From Burkholderiales bacterium (GTDB taxonomy: Bacteria; Pseudomonadota; Gammaproteobacteria; Burkholderiales; Casimicrobiaceae): 64,000 nucleotides of DNA. Positions within the stretch are counted from its first letter, which is position 1; every line of letters starts with the position of its first letter. The notes beneath the pieces were generated by a model. The model did not search any database, had not been told where the DNA came from, and was given only the letters and a program-made list of their open reading frames with translations. The stretch spans positions 1 through 64,000 of the forward strand of contig JANXNI010000028.1 of the NCBI GenBank assembly GCA_025354165.1, in the 5' to 3' direction. This document shows positions 8,954 through 16,897 of the stretch, one piece after another. The position numbers and the translations under genes were made by a program.

Positions 8954-9217
8954 TCAGCTCAAATCAGCGGATTGCGCCAGCTCACCCATCGGCGGAATCA
9001 TCAGCTCAAAATCGTCGGCATCAGCGGTCGCAGGCATGGCCAGCAAATCGGCGATGCGGGTGCGCTGACCACTGAGTTTTTTGTAGTCATCAAACGTGAG
9101 CAATACATGCGCCGGACGACCACGATCCGTGATGATCACTGGCCCGTCTTTAGTGGCGTTCTTGGCCTTGCTCGCGTCCTGATTGAACGCGCGGCTCGAA
9201 AACGTGGTGATGGACAT
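8954..9217 (-). CDS. Phd/YefM-type antitoxin
   Basis: The ATG at 9217 is chosen because GCAGGAGGTTACGAC stands directly before it; the frame extends further but without support. The 87-residue product starts MSITTFSSRAFNQDASKAK and has GPVIITDRGRPAHVLLTFDDY, the standard Phd/YefM DNA-binding core. The C-terminal ~30 residues (ADLLAMPATADADDFELM) would mask the PIN toxin. It should bind its own promoter together with the toxin. Confidence 0.9.
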   Translation of the reverse strand: MSITTFSSRAFNQDASKAKNATKDGPVIITDRGRPAHVLLTFDDYKKLSGQRTRIADLLAMPATADADDFELMIPPMGELAQSADLS

Positions 9218-9548
9218 GTCGTAACCTCCTGCGGTGGCGACTTTCAATGTAGCAACGTTACTACAAAATGATCGAAACGATGGTTTTTATAGGCGCGTAC
9301 CCAACAAACATCTCGCCGAAACGCGAATGATTTGTGGCATCAGCTTTTCGTTGAACGCATTGCTGCATGGGGGCATAACGCGAAATAGCGCTATTGTCGA
9401 GAATTGCCATTTTTGCCTGCTGGCCCCTATGCTGCGGCGATTTCAAGAAAAAGCCAGTGCCATAGGGTTTGCGCCAAAGTGAGCGCCAATCGTCCGTTAA
9501 ATCGACATGTTGATAGGTGCAACGACGGTGCGCATTCTGATGCGTACG
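9218..9548. other. Intergenic stretch holding a dispersed repeat
   Basis: No gene is supported here. The left end must carry the promoter of the leftward phd-PIN operon (TAGCAACGTTACTACA near 9249-9264 is a partly symmetrical candidate operator). Copy 2 of the dispersed palindromic repeat occupies 9339-9458. Confidence 0.5.
9339..9458. repeat. Dispersed palindromic repeat, copy 2 of 7
   Basis: Starts ATCAGCTTTTCG and ends AAGAAAAAGCCAG. The centre is TGTCGAGAATTG, the same as in copy 3. The right half has CTGGCCCCTATGCTGCGG, comparable with the CCCC-TGCnGAGG segment of other copies. It lies between the phd antitoxin and the acetyltransferase gene. Confidence 0.6.
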
Positions 9549-10040
9549 CTACTCGCTTGGCCGCAGTATTTTGCGGAAGTACACAACACGTTCGGTCTCC
9601 TCGAACCCGAGCGACTTGTGGACGTCGTGGCTCAACTCGTTTTCGAGCGCTGCGTCAGATGCGAACTCTCGACAGCCACGAGCGACAGCCCATGCCGACA
9701 CTGCTCCGACCAGACTACGAGCGATTCCTTGGCAGCGATTCTCCGGCAGTACATAGACGCCTTCGAGGAACGCGGCGGGCGAACTCTGAGTTCCATTGAC
9801 ATAGTCGCCCCGAATCGATGCTTCAACGAAGCCGACGGCCTGATGTGTGCCCGCGTAGGCGACAAACTGGGCGAACCGCGTCGTTTGCACCAGGAATGTC
9901 TTCATTTCCGCAATATGTTCGACCTTGGAGCGGTGCGGCCAAAGCGCTTGGCGCAGGGGGAGCCATCCTTCTTGCTCGACCGAGGCACAGGGTTCAAGCA
10001 TGACATTGATATTGCAAATAGCCGCGAAGCCTTCCGGCAT
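9549..10040 (-). CDS. AAC(6')-like aminoglycoside N-acetyltransferase (GNAT)
   Basis: 163 residues. The C-terminal half carries features of AAC(6')-I enzymes: VEASIRGDYVNG, FLEGVYVLPENRCQGIARSL (acetyl-CoA loop Q/R-x-x-G-x-A), REFASDAALEN and LGFEETERVVYFRK. WLPLRQALWP near the N-terminus also fits. These enzymes acetylate the 6'-amino group of aminoglycosides with acetyl-CoA; activity here is inferred only. The ATG overlaps the stop of the NHL gene (TGATG), indicating translational coupling. A second in-frame ATG (MLEPCASVEQ) is an alternative start. Confidence 0.8.
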   Translation of the reverse strand: MPEGFAAICNINVMLEPCASVEQEGWLPLRQALWPHRSKVEHIAEMKTFLVQTTRFAQFVAYAGTHQAVGFVEASIRGDYVNGTQSSPAAFLEGVYVLPENRCQGIARSLVGAVSAWAVARGCREFASDAALENELSHDVHKSLGFEETERVVYFRKILRPSE

Positions 10041-11179
10041 CACTTAACCCGCCGAAACCGCTGCGCCCGCTTCCCGGTATCCACCTCACTCGTGTACACC
10101 GAGCCTTCCGAATCAATCGCGATGTTGTGTACCCAGTGAAAGTCGCCGGCCTGTCTTCCCGGCCTTCCAAACGAGCCGATTTTTTCGCCTGTGGCACGCT
10201 CTACGATGCGCACTTCATTGTTGGTGCCGTCAGCGATGAGCAGGTAGCGCTGCGCGGCGTCTTCTGACGGCACGAGGTCCCACACTGCGCCGGAGCCTTG
10301 CGTCGCGGCGTCGTAAACGTATTGCTTGATGAACTCGCCTTTCTTGTTGAATATCTGCACGCGATTGTTCATGCGGTCACACACGTAAACGAGGTTGTCT
10401 TTAGTCATGCGCACGCAGTGCACGGGCATGCCGAAGTGCTGCGACTCGGGGTTGTAATTCGGGAAGTCGCCGTCCTGCGGCTGCTTGCCATACGCGCCCC
10501 AATGCCGTTTGTAGGCGCCGGTTGCGGCGTCGAACACGATCACGCGACGGTTGCCATAACCATCCGCGACGTAGAGCTCGTTCGCTTCAGGATCAAGCTG
10601 CATGTGCGCGGGACGGCCGAGCTGTGTGGTGGAGTTGCTGCCTTCGCTTTTGCTTGCTTTACCAATCTGCATGAGAAATTTGCCGTCGGCCGTGAACTTG
10701 AGCAGCATGCCATCGTTGTTGGCGTTGCCTCCGATCCAGACGTCACCTTTCGGGTCGACATAAATGCCATGCTCATTCGCGGGCCAGTCGAAGCCCGCAC
10801 CCTTACCGCCCCATGACCGCAGCAAATTGCCCGCGCGATCAAATTGCAACACCGGCGGTGCGGCCGAACAGCATTTGCTGCGTGGTGGCGTGAAGGTCGA
10901 ACCCTTCTCATCATCGGTCAACGTGAGCGGCCGATGGATCATCCAGATGGTGTCGTTCTTGTCGACTGCGATGCCCGCGACCTGCCCGAGAATCCAGTTG
11001 TTGGGCAGCGGCTTCGGCCAGCTTGCGTCAACCGCGTAGCGCGGGCCGCCCGCGACGGTTGCACCCTCGACCCGAGCATGATGGTGGGTTTCGCCTTGCA
11101 CGGGCGCTTGCGCGCACCCCGTGAGCAACCACGCGAGCGTCGCGCAAACCGCGATAAAAATCCTCTGAACGGGAACCAT
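10040..11179 (-). CDS. NHL-repeat lipoprotein (6-bladed propeller)
   Basis: The ATG at 11179 is chosen because AAGGAGAG lies 6 bases upstream. The 379-residue protein starts with a lipoprotein signal (VPVQRIFIAVCATLAWLLTGC). It has repeated NHL-type blades: VAGIAVDKNDTIW, HGIYVDPKGDVWIGGN, HMQLDPEANELYVADGYGNR, CVRMTKDNLVYVCDRMNNR and HNIAIDSEGSVYTSE. Such propellers resemble peptidyl-alpha-hydroxyglycine lyases and other secreted binding proteins; no catalytic assignment is made. It is probably anchored to the outer or inner membrane facing the periplasm. The gene leads a coupled pair with the acetyltransferase. Confidence 0.85.
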   Translation of the reverse strand: MVPVQRIFIAVCATLAWLLTGCAQAPVQGETHHHARVEGATVAGGPRYAVDASWPKPLPNNWILGQVAGIAVDKNDTIWMIHRPLTLTDDEKGSTFTPPRSKCCSAAPPVLQFDRAGNLLRSWGGKGAGFDWPANEHGIYVDPKGDVWIGGNANNDGMLLKFTADGKFLMQIGKASKSEGSNSTTQLGRPAHMQLDPEANELYVADGYGNRRVIVFDAATGAYKRHWGAYGKQPQDGDFPNYNPESQHFGMPVHCVRMTKDNLVYVCDRMNNRVQIFNKKGEFIKQYVYDAATQGSGAVWDLVPSEDAAQRYLLIADGTNNEVRIVERATGEKIGSFGRPGRQAGDFHWVHNIAIDSEGSVYTSEVDTGKRAQRFRRVK

Positions 11180-11337
11180 GACAACTCTCCTTTGGGTGAC
11201 GTGGGTGATCGCCGGCGTTATTGACTTTTGCGGCTTTGACGCGTCCATTATGCGACCGGCAAGCAACTGATTTACACAATTATTCGTCACTTTCGTTGGT
11301 GGCGAGAGTGACGGTGGAAGAGAATTCAGTGGCTGCG

Positions 11338-12060
11338 TCAGTAGCGCGGCGGTAGCGGTTGCCCATTGCGAACGGCCTCAAACACCGCGTCAGGATCGGC
11401 CTGACACCAATACCGGAAGTGCAGCGATTTACTTTTTCCGGCGAACACATCGGTCACGCTGGTGTGCTCGGCGATGACGAATTTTGGGCGTGGCCATTGC
11501 TGCGCGATCACGCCGATGCACGTGGCATCAGCGTCAATCAACCACGTTGCTTTGTCGCCGGAAATGCTGGCCAACGGGCAAACGTGCAGCGCAGCGGCAA
11601 CCAGTTCCATCACGTTGCTGGCAACGGGCACGATGGCAGTGGCCGCATGCGATTCGGTGTCATCCCCGGCGGCAACGCTGTCGCGATCCACGGCAACGGT
11701 GACCGTGTTCGCGGCCGGCGGAACCGGTGCGGATTGAATCAACGCGGCGGGGGCTTCATGCCCGATGGGCGGACTGGGCACGGCGGGTTTGCTGCGATTA
11801 AACAGCGAGCCAATCGCGAAACCGATTCCCAGAAACATCACCACCGGAAACAGCACCATGAGTGACAGCCCGGAGATCCAGCCCAGCGTTGTGCTGCCTG
11901 TCGCAAACGCCAGCAGTAACCCGACAAAGAAAATACCCAGCAGCAGGATGCCGATGATCCACACGGGGATGCGCTTTGTGACGCGTGCGCGATTGCGCAG
12001 CGCCCCGTAGGCGAATCCGACTGCGAGCAAGACGAGGACTGACAGCAGGTAACGGCTCAT
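11338..12060 (-). CDS. Hypothetical membrane protein
   Basis: 240 residues. Three hydrophobic segments occupy about residues 3-20, 32-53 and 58-85. A ~70-residue alanine/proline/threonine-rich linker follows, then a soluble C-terminal domain (MELVAAALHVCPLASISGD to QADPDAVFEAVRNGQPLPP). No family is recognised. The topology suggests an inner-membrane anchor with a cytoplasmic or periplasmic domain. It stands alone between the NHL gene and the DUF4345 gene. Confidence 0.65.
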   Translation of the reverse strand: MSRYLLSVLVLLAVGFAYGALRNRARVTKRIPVWIIGILLLGIFFVGLLLAFATGSTTLGWISGLSLMVLFPVVMFLGIGFAIGSLFNRSKPAVPSPPIGHEAPAALIQSAPVPPAANTVTVAVDRDSVAAGDDTESHAATAIVPVASNVMELVAAALHVCPLASISGDKATWLIDADATCIGVIAQQWPRPKFVIAEHTSVTDVFAGKSKSLHFRYWCQADPDAVFEAVRNGQPLPPRY

Positions 12061-12091
12061 CGGTCAGCCCTTGCAGCGTTGCGTATTCGGT

Positions 12092-12487
12092 TTATGCACG
12101 CGACGCGGTTGCGGGATTGCTCTGACTGGCGCGGTGCGCAAACGCAATGACGAACGGCAACAACAGTTCAGGAATAAGGTAACCGAGCCAAACGGCAGAA
12201 GGTTGTGGCAACCCCACCTGACTGATCGACACCAGCCGACCGATGCCTGCGAAGAGCACACCTAGCGCGAGCAGGTAAACCAGCGTGCCCTGCTTGCGAA
12301 TCGTCAGCGCGGCCCACAGGTTGATGAAGCCCGTGGAGAGGTAAACACCCGCCATGAAGCGATGCACGTTGTCGAGCCGGGGAATGGTGTCCGGCTCGCC
12401 CAGATACATCTGTAGCGCGCCGCCAAACATGCAGATTGCTGCGACGAGAAAAAGACAAATCTGGACGATACGCTGGCTAATGGGCAT
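12092..12487 (-). CDS. DUF4345 membrane protein
   Basis: 131 residues with four hydrophobic segments and the family core DNVHRFMAGVYLSTGFINLW, followed by GIGRLVSISQVGLP and GYLIPELLLP. AAGGAGA lies 6-8 bases before the ATG. DUF4345 proteins are small inner-membrane proteins of unknown function. The gene is the first of a leftward pair with the 240-residue membrane protein, 31 bases apart. Confidence 0.85.
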   Translation of the reverse strand: MPISQRIVQICLFLVAAICMFGGALQMYLGEPDTIPRLDNVHRFMAGVYLSTGFINLWAALTIRKQGTLVYLLALGVLFAGIGRLVSISQVGLPQPSAVWLGYLIPELLLPFVIAFAHRASQSNPATASRA

Positions 12488-12540
12488 GGTGTTTTCTCCT
12501 TGGATGAACGACGTGAACAGGTTTTTTGGGGTGGCGAACG

Positions 12541-12735
12541 CTAGCCTTCGCTGGCGGATTTATCAAGCGTTCGCTGCATGACCGCGGCGCTCTGATCGAT
12601 CATCGCCGCAGTCGCAGCTGCCTGATTAGTGGGCAGCAAATCAGCCGTCCAGACGACGTGATTTTTGTTGGCACCATCGGCAAAAAACCTCAAGCGCTGC
12701 GTCGTGATCAGAATTTCTTTGCGGATAGAGTCCAT
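12541..12735 (-). CDS. Small hypothetical protein, 64 aa
   Basis: An open frame with plausible codon use but no strong ribosome site. The product (MDSIRKEILITTQRLRFFAD ... DKSASEG) is soluble and unrecognised. It fills the gap between the DUF4345 and monooxygenase-like genes on the same strand. It could be spurious. Confidence 0.35.
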   Translation of the reverse strand: MDSIRKEILITTQRLRFFADGANKNHVVWTADLLPTNQAAATAAMIDQSAAVMQRTLDKSASEG

Positions 12736-12839
12736 GCGTGTTTGATGAATTTGCTTGTGTTTGCGCGAGGTCGTATTGGCTGTCGAATTTGCTAGCGGCC
12801 AACGATGCCGTCACGCAGCAAGACACAAGTTACGGAGCG

Positions 12840-13157
12840 TTATTCGACCGCATCGAACTCGGCAAACATGTGCTGCGCCTCGTCAAGGCTCGCCAATGGT
12901 ACGTATTCGCACACGGCAGCGAACTCGCCCCACAGCGCCTGTACTGCGGGGTTTGCATGCGCGGCGGTGATCGCGTCGGACGAGCGCCACTCAAATACTT
13001 CAATTACTGTGCCGTTGGCAGCATGCATGACGTAGGGCGCTTTGTCGGTGACAAGGTTCTGCGCTCGTAACACTTCAAGGTGCTTGGCAACGACCACCGC
13101 GAGCGCTTCGCTCTGGCCGGGTTTGGGCTTGAATGCAACGATGACGAATCGGCCCAT
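12840..13157 (-). CDS. Antibiotic-biosynthesis-monooxygenase (ABM) domain protein
   Basis: 105 residues forming a single ferredoxin-like ABM domain: FVIVAFKPKPGQSEALAVVV, then GTVIEVFEWRSSDAITAAHA and VQALWGEFAAVCEYV. Members act as cofactor-free quinol monooxygenases, haem-degrading enzymes or structural dimers; the substrate here is unknown. AAGGAAAA precedes the ATG. Confidence 0.8.
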   Translation of the reverse strand: MGRFVIVAFKPKPGQSEALAVVVAKHLEVLRAQNLVTDKAPYVMHAANGTVIEVFEWRSSDAITAAHANPAVQALWGEFAAVCEYVPLASLDEAQHMFAEFDAVE

Positions 13158-13215
13158 GACATTTTCCTTGTGTGGCGGGGTTCGAATGGCTGTTCGCCTG
13201 TCACTTTACACGCGA

Positions 13216-13773
13216 TTACGATGGGCGTGGCCATTCATCTCGAAGCAAGCCGTAGATGTTGGTGTCGTGGGCGCTGCCTTTACCGAACCAGCGCTTGCGC
13301 AGGAGGCCTTCCTGGGTAAATCCCAATTTCTGGAGCAACCGATTGGAAGAGCCATTGTCGGGATTCACCTCGGCCTCCAGACGACGCAGCGCGTAGGCAT
13401 CGAAGGCGTAAGTGATGAGCGAAGTGAGTGCCTCATGCATGACGCCGCGGCCCCAATATTCGCGGCCCAGCACGTAGCCAAGCTCGGCGCGAGCGCTCTG
13501 CTCGTCATAGCGAAACAGCAAACAGGTTGCCACTATATTGCCCGCCGACTTCTCGAGCACGACGAACTGCAAACCGTTGCCGGTCGCATGCAACGCCTCA
13601 ATGCGTTTGAACCAGGCCGCTCCGTCGGCCGGCGATTGCCACGTTGCGTAAGGCAGATAGCGCGTCACCTCATCGTCTCCGTTGATCACGAGCAAATGGG
13701 TCAAATCGGTCTCTTCAACGAGTCGGATCAGCAGGCGGTCTGATTCGATGACAACGGGTGGTTTAAGTGGCAT
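13216..13773 (-). CDS. GNAT acetyltransferase, RimJ/RimL-like
   Basis: 185 residues from the ATG at 13773 (MPLKPPVVIESDRLLIRLVE); an earlier in-frame start would run into the repeat upstream. RimJ/RimL motifs are RLLIRLVEETD, AELGYVLGREYWGRGVMHEA (acetyl-CoA loop) and RLEAEVNPDNGSSNRLLQKL followed by GFTQEGLLRKRW. It acetylates an N-terminal or small-molecule amine, target unknown. It is clearly paralogous to the protein at 30383-30946, which has the same GLLRERW end. Confidence 0.85.
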   Translation of the reverse strand: MPLKPPVVIESDRLLIRLVEETDLTHLLVINGDDEVTRYLPYATWQSPADGAAWFKRIEALHATGNGLQFVVLEKSAGNIVATCLLFRYDEQSARAELGYVLGREYWGRGVMHEALTSLITYAFDAYALRRLEAEVNPDNGSSNRLLQKLGFTQEGLLRKRWFGKGSAHDTNIYGLLRDEWPRPS

Positions 13774-13790
13774 GATGTGCTTTGGACTTT

Positions 13791-13912
13791 TATCAGCTTT
13801 TCGCTGCAATGCTTATTTTTAGCGGAATGGAGCGCGATATGTTGGATAGTCGAGAATTGTGCTTTCTGGCCGATACTCCCCGTGCGGAGGTCATTGCACG
13901 AAAAAGCTGATA
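13791..13912. repeat. Dispersed palindromic repeat, copy 3 of 7
   Basis: The clearest palindrome of the family: left end TATCAGCTTTTCGCTGCAAT, right end TTGCACGAAAAAGCTGATA, which are reverse complements apart from small indels. The centre is TAGTCGAGAATTG. It separates the GNAT gene from the cupin gene and lies just upstream of the GNAT start. Confidence 0.75.
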
Positions 13913-13936
13913 GATAATTCTTCCTACGATGGTTCC

Positions 13937-14308
13937 TTAAACAGGACGCAACTGCTCGGCCAGTGATCGTGTTTTCCCGGTGTTTGTGGTGCCGGTGTGA
14001 AGCGTCGATTTGCGCTCGATCAGCATCAGAAGGCACTCGTTTTCCGCAACGGGATTGTGGCGCGCGCCCTTGGGGACGATAAACATTTCACCTTCGTCTA
14101 GCTCAACGTTACCGGTCTCCATTTCGATGCGCAAATGGCCTTTCAAAATGAGAAACAGTTCGTCTTCATTGTCGTGGCTGTGCCAGGCCAGCGAGCCATG
14201 TACCTTCGCGACTTTGACGTAGGCGTCATCGACTTCGCCGACGACGCGCGGCGACCACAGTTCTGTCAGCGTTGCTGCGATAGCCAACGGGGAAACGACG
14301 TTTGACAT
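13937..14308 (-). CDS. Cupin-domain protein
   Basis: 123 residues. Cupin motif 1 is visible as HSHDNEDELFLILKGHLRIE and motif 2 as EGEMFIVPKGARHNP; the two histidines and the glutamate would bind a metal ion. The ATG at 14308 gives the expected short N-terminus (MSNVVSPLAIAATL). Single-domain cupins include dioxygenases, isomerases and sugar-binding proteins, so the reaction is unknown. Confidence 0.85.
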   Translation of the reverse strand: MSNVVSPLAIAATLTELWSPRVVGEVDDAYVKVAKVHGSLAWHSHDNEDELFLILKGHLRIEMETGNVELDEGEMFIVPKGARHNPVAENECLLMLIERKSTLHTGTTNTGKTRSLAEQLRPV

Positions 14309-14339
14309 GGCTATTTCTGTTTTCAAATTGAGCTGCGCA

Positions 14340-14756
14340 TTACGGATAGCGGCGTTTGATCTGCGCCACCGAGTGCGCAATCAATTGCTTGAGGATCGGC
14401 AACTCGATATCTGACAAGCGCCGAACGTAGAGGCAGGCCTTGCCCATTTTGTGCTTTCCGAGTTTCGCCAGCAGCGCTTCGTGGCCGTCAAAACCGCACA
14501 TCAGGTAAATGCTGATGTCGCCCTTGCGCGAAGCAAAACCCGTGAGGCTCGCATCGCCTTCGCGTCCGCTGGCGTATTTGTAGTGATAGATGCCGAACCC
14601 GACGATACCGTTGCCCCACATCTTGGGCTCGCATTGGGTCACGCCGCGCATCAGCTTGATCAACTCGCGGCAATCCTGCCGACGCGCCTCGTCGGCAATC
14701 GCTTCGACGTAAGCGTCGACGCTGAGATCGTTTCGTTGGGTCTTGGCTTCGGCCAT
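14340..14756 (-). CDS. DUF1801 protein
   Basis: 138 residues with the DUF1801 core: LSVDAYVEAIADEARRQDC, MRGVTQCEPKMWGNGIVGFG, then YKYASGREGDASLTGFASRK and GKACLYVRRLSDIELPILKQ. The family fold resembles frataxin-like/YdhG proteins and its function is not settled. The start MAEAKTQRND at 14756 is used because the longer frame adds residues without family resemblance. Confidence 0.85.
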   Translation of the reverse strand: MAEAKTQRNDLSVDAYVEAIADEARRQDCRELIKLMRGVTQCEPKMWGNGIVGFGIYHYKYASGREGDASLTGFASRKGDISIYLMCGFDGHEALLAKLGKHKMGKACLYVRRLSDIELPILKQLIAHSVAQIKRRYP

Positions 14757-14796
14757 GAGCGCTCCGACAAATGGTCTGGCGATTAACGTCGTCGCG

Positions 14797-15225
14797 TCAG
14801 GCGCTCGGCGCAAGGATCGCCATGGTGATTCTGGAGACGCAGGTAAGCTGCCCGGCTTCGTTGGTCATTTCGATTTGCCAGACATGCGTAGTGCGCCCCA
14901 CGTGGATCGGGCGGGCGATGCCCGTGACCCAGCCGTCGCTGACGCTTCGGATGTGGTTCGCATTGATGTCGAGACCGACGGCGCGATATCCGACCGGCGA
15001 AGCGCACGCTGCGCCACACGAACCGAGCGTTTCGGCGAGCAGCACAGATACGCCGCCATGCAGAATGCCGACGGGTTGTCGGGTGCGATTGTCGACGGGG
15101 GTTCGCGCGCGAATGAAATCGTCGCCCACCTCCAGAAATTCGATACCGAGATGTGCGACGGTCGTGTTGACGTGAATCGCCGTCAAAGATTCGACAGAGA
15201 CGGGTTGTTTCCAGATAGCAGTCAT
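14797..15225 (-). CDS. Hotdog-fold acyl-CoA thioesterase (PaaI/YdiI-like)
   Basis: 142 residues with the active-site region PVGILHGGVSVLLAETLGS, in which the HGG and the glutamate of AET are the catalytic signature of PaaI/YdiI thioesterases, and GLDINANHIRSVSDGWV downstream. The enzyme hydrolyses an acyl-CoA; in E. coli the close relative YdiI (MenI) acts on 1,4-dihydroxy-2-naphthoyl-CoA. The physiological substrate here is unknown. It is the last intact gene before the integron-like region. Confidence 0.85.
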   Translation of the reverse strand: MTAIWKQPVSVESLTAIHVNTTVAHLGIEFLEVGDDFIRARTPVDNRTRQPVGILHGGVSVLLAETLGSCGAACASPVGYRAVGLDINANHIRSVSDGWVTGIARPIHVGRTTHVWQIEMTNEAGQLTCVSRITMAILAPSA

Positions 15226-15349
15226 GGTTCGACCTGATAAGTAGTTGGGTGAATCGTGCGCTCGGAGGCGAGTGTCTGACCTAAGTCGTCGCCAGTTCTT
15301 TGCCGGCGACGGCCTTGTGAACCGGGTCTTTCGGCATTGCTATCAGCCA

Positions 15350-15880
15350 TCAGTTCCCTGGAACCACACGAGTAAATTTCATTTTCCAATTCGTTTCCCA
15401 GGAGGTTCCCGAGTCTGCTGAAAATGCCTGCTCCCAACGAGGAGCGCCATCTACGGGAACTGACCACGTGAAGCGCACACGAATTGCAATGCCATTCAAG
15501 GTGTCGTCAGCGTAGAACACGCCTACTTTGTCTTTGAATTGTCCGATGACAGGCACCTCGACGCTGTGCGGATTTCTTGTATCCAACCACCAGATTGCCC
15601 ATTTTTTCGACGCTCCGTCGTATGAGCGGAAAGCGGCGGCGCGGTAGTCGCCCTCAGGCAGATGAAGCAGGTTGTCTTCAATGTTCCCGAGGCCGCCGAG
15701 GATTTTCCTGGTCGTTGATTCGCCGCTGAAACCGATCCATTCATCACATCCGGCGAGGCGCTCCTTCAGTCTGCTGTGCTCAACCTTCCAGCTACCGATG
15801 ATGAAGTCGAAGTCGTCAGGCTGCGTGTTTCGGTGTTCGGTATTGATGGCGAGCGCTCCGCAAAGGGGTATTTCTGATGC
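15350..15880 (-). pseudogene. DUF1579-like gene without a normal start codon
   Basis: The frame is open from a TAG at 15881-15883 to its stop at 15350. It encodes a recognisable DUF1579-type domain: DFDFIIGSWKVEHSRLKERL, KILGGLGNIEDNLLHLPEGD, YRAAAFRSYDGASKKWAIWW, then DTRNPHSVEVPVIGQFKD and WETNWKMKFTRV. No ATG, GTG or TTG lies ahead of the conserved domain. The best candidate start is an ATC at 15845-15847 (would read (M)NTEHRNTQPDD) with GGAG about nine bases before it. Either the start has mutated, making a pseudogene, or a rare ATC start is used. An internal TTG start at 15586 would drop half the domain. Confidence 0.65.
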
Positions 15881-15936
15881 CTAAGCCTTCCGTCAAGCGA
15901 ATCGCAGTAAGCGGGTTGGCTTGACGGAAGGCTTAG
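15881..15936. repeat. Perfect 18-bp inverted repeat, 20-base loop
   Basis: CTAAGCCTTCCGTCAAGC at 15881-15898 is matched exactly in reverse complement at 15919-15936. Stop codons of the reading frames on both sides fall inside the arms. There is no T-run, so it is a poor intrinsic terminator. Size (56 bp) and position at a gene boundary recall an attC hairpin, but the canonical core (GTTRRRY) is missing. Confidence 0.7.
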
Positions 15937-16265
15937 AGCGCATTCAACTCACGCTGAGTAGGGTACATGAACAACGCGCTGCGATACCCACCAGATGTTG
16001 CCGTGCGTGTCTTTGATCCCGCCCTGCCGATCTCCGGCTCGTAAGATCCCTCTATTCGCGTGGGCGATACGCTTCGTACGGTCCGAACTACTCGCTCGAG
16101 AGTTGCCTTTGTGGTGGCGTCTCTCTGCTCGTGCACCCAGCGATCTCCCACACGCCCATTCGGGAGCTCTGCTCGCGCTAACTGTGCGAATGCGCTGCCT
16201 GGCATAAGGCTTATGGCAATAAGCCAAACTTGAAGGCTGCGAGTGGGCGAAGACACGAGGTACAC
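15933..16265 (-). pseudogene. Chimeric relic: secreted-protein start joined to VOC-protein fragment
   Basis: The 110-codon frame begins with a hydrophobic leader (LQVWLIAISLMPGSAFAQ) and continues RVGDRWVHEQRDATTKATLE, which looks like a real secreted protein. The last third is the wrong frame of something else: the neighbouring frame (stop near 15949) reads AGDRQGGIKDTHGNIWWVSQ, the C-terminus of a PhnB-type VOC protein. Two genes thus appear to have been fused or deleted into one another. Neither half is complete, so no function is expected. Confidence 0.55.
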
Positions 16266-16310
16266 GGCGGGTTTCCTGAATTGATGGGGCGATTGAGCGA
16301 AGGGTTAAGC
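16222..16310 (-). repeat. Degenerate attC-like site
   Basis: On the minus strand, just after the stop of the SnoaL-like gene, comes GCTTAACCCTTCGCTCAA, which matches the R''-L'' arm of attC sites (RYYYAAC then TTCnnTCAA). The left partner is weak (GCCTTCAAGTTTGGC, ending near 16222). The site is probably decayed. Confidence 0.45.
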
Positions 16311-16323
16311 GTCACCTTTGAAG

Positions 16324-16716
16324 CTAGAACATGGTATTTGAGTGCTCGGACTCGGCTGGTACTATTTGGAGTACATCCCAGTGTTCAACGATCTTTCCAT
16401 CTTGGTCAAAGCGGAAAATGTCGATCCCTGCCCAATCCTTATTCTGATCGGTTGGCCAGACTTGGTGGCAGTGGAGCACCACGAACGCTCCTTCTGCCAC
16501 CGATCGCTTCACGGTGACGGTCTTACCCGGATACTCCCGAGCCATCCGTTCAAAGTATTCGATAAAGCTTTCCTTGCCATCCGCAACGTGCGGATTGTGT
16601 TGGGTGTACGTTTGGCCGACGTAGCGCTCGACGGCTTCACCCGGCTTCGACTGGTTGAACATCAGGTCGTAGAAGGCGATGGCGTTCTGGCGATTTTGTT
16701 CTGTGGATTGTGGCAT
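16324..16716 (-). CDS. SnoaL-like (NTF2-fold) protein
   Basis: 130 residues with the SnoaL-like pattern seen in predicted aldol-condensation-type enzymes: [49 protein letters not shown] and [20 protein letters not shown]. The histidines and acidic residues line a pocket in the family; the substrate is unknown. Its stop is followed after 14 bases by an attC-like arm, as expected for an integron cassette. A CGGAGAGACAC stretch precedes the ATG. Confidence 0.85.
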   Translation of the reverse strand: MPQSTEQNRQNAIAFYDLMFNQSKPGEAVERYVGQTYTQHNPHVADGKESFIEYFERMAREYPGKTVTVKRSVAEGAFVVLHCHQVWPTDQNKDWAGIDIFRFDQDGKIVEHWDVLQIVPAESEHSNTMF

Positions 16717-16738
16717 TCTTGTGTCTCTCCGATGAAGT

Positions 16739-16863
16739 ACAACGCGAGCTAAGCAGATGACAACGGAAGGACGCGAGGGCCGGGCCGGTGAAAATGCGCC
16801 GCGTACCGCCAGCTTGCGCTTGGTGGCCTGCCGTTAGCGCTCCGCGTGAGCGAGGGGTTAAGC
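16739..16863 (-). repeat. Degenerate attC-like site
   Basis: Minus strand, after the stop of the GNAT gene: GCTTAACCCCTCGCTCACGC, nearly the same as the arm after the SnoaL-like gene. The distal core is uncertain; GCGTTGTAC (near 16741-16749) is the best candidate and recurs as CGTTGTAC near the RidA gene. Confidence 0.45.
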
Positions 16864-16897
16864 ATTGCTGCGCTTACCCCACCGAGGACTGCCCTTT

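Noticed and set aside
9549-15225. Extension of the integron cassette array leftward to the acetyltransferase
   Set aside because: The genes look cassette-like and share the strand, but their spacers are short and I found no attC-like arms there; only the region right of about 15.9 kb shows them.
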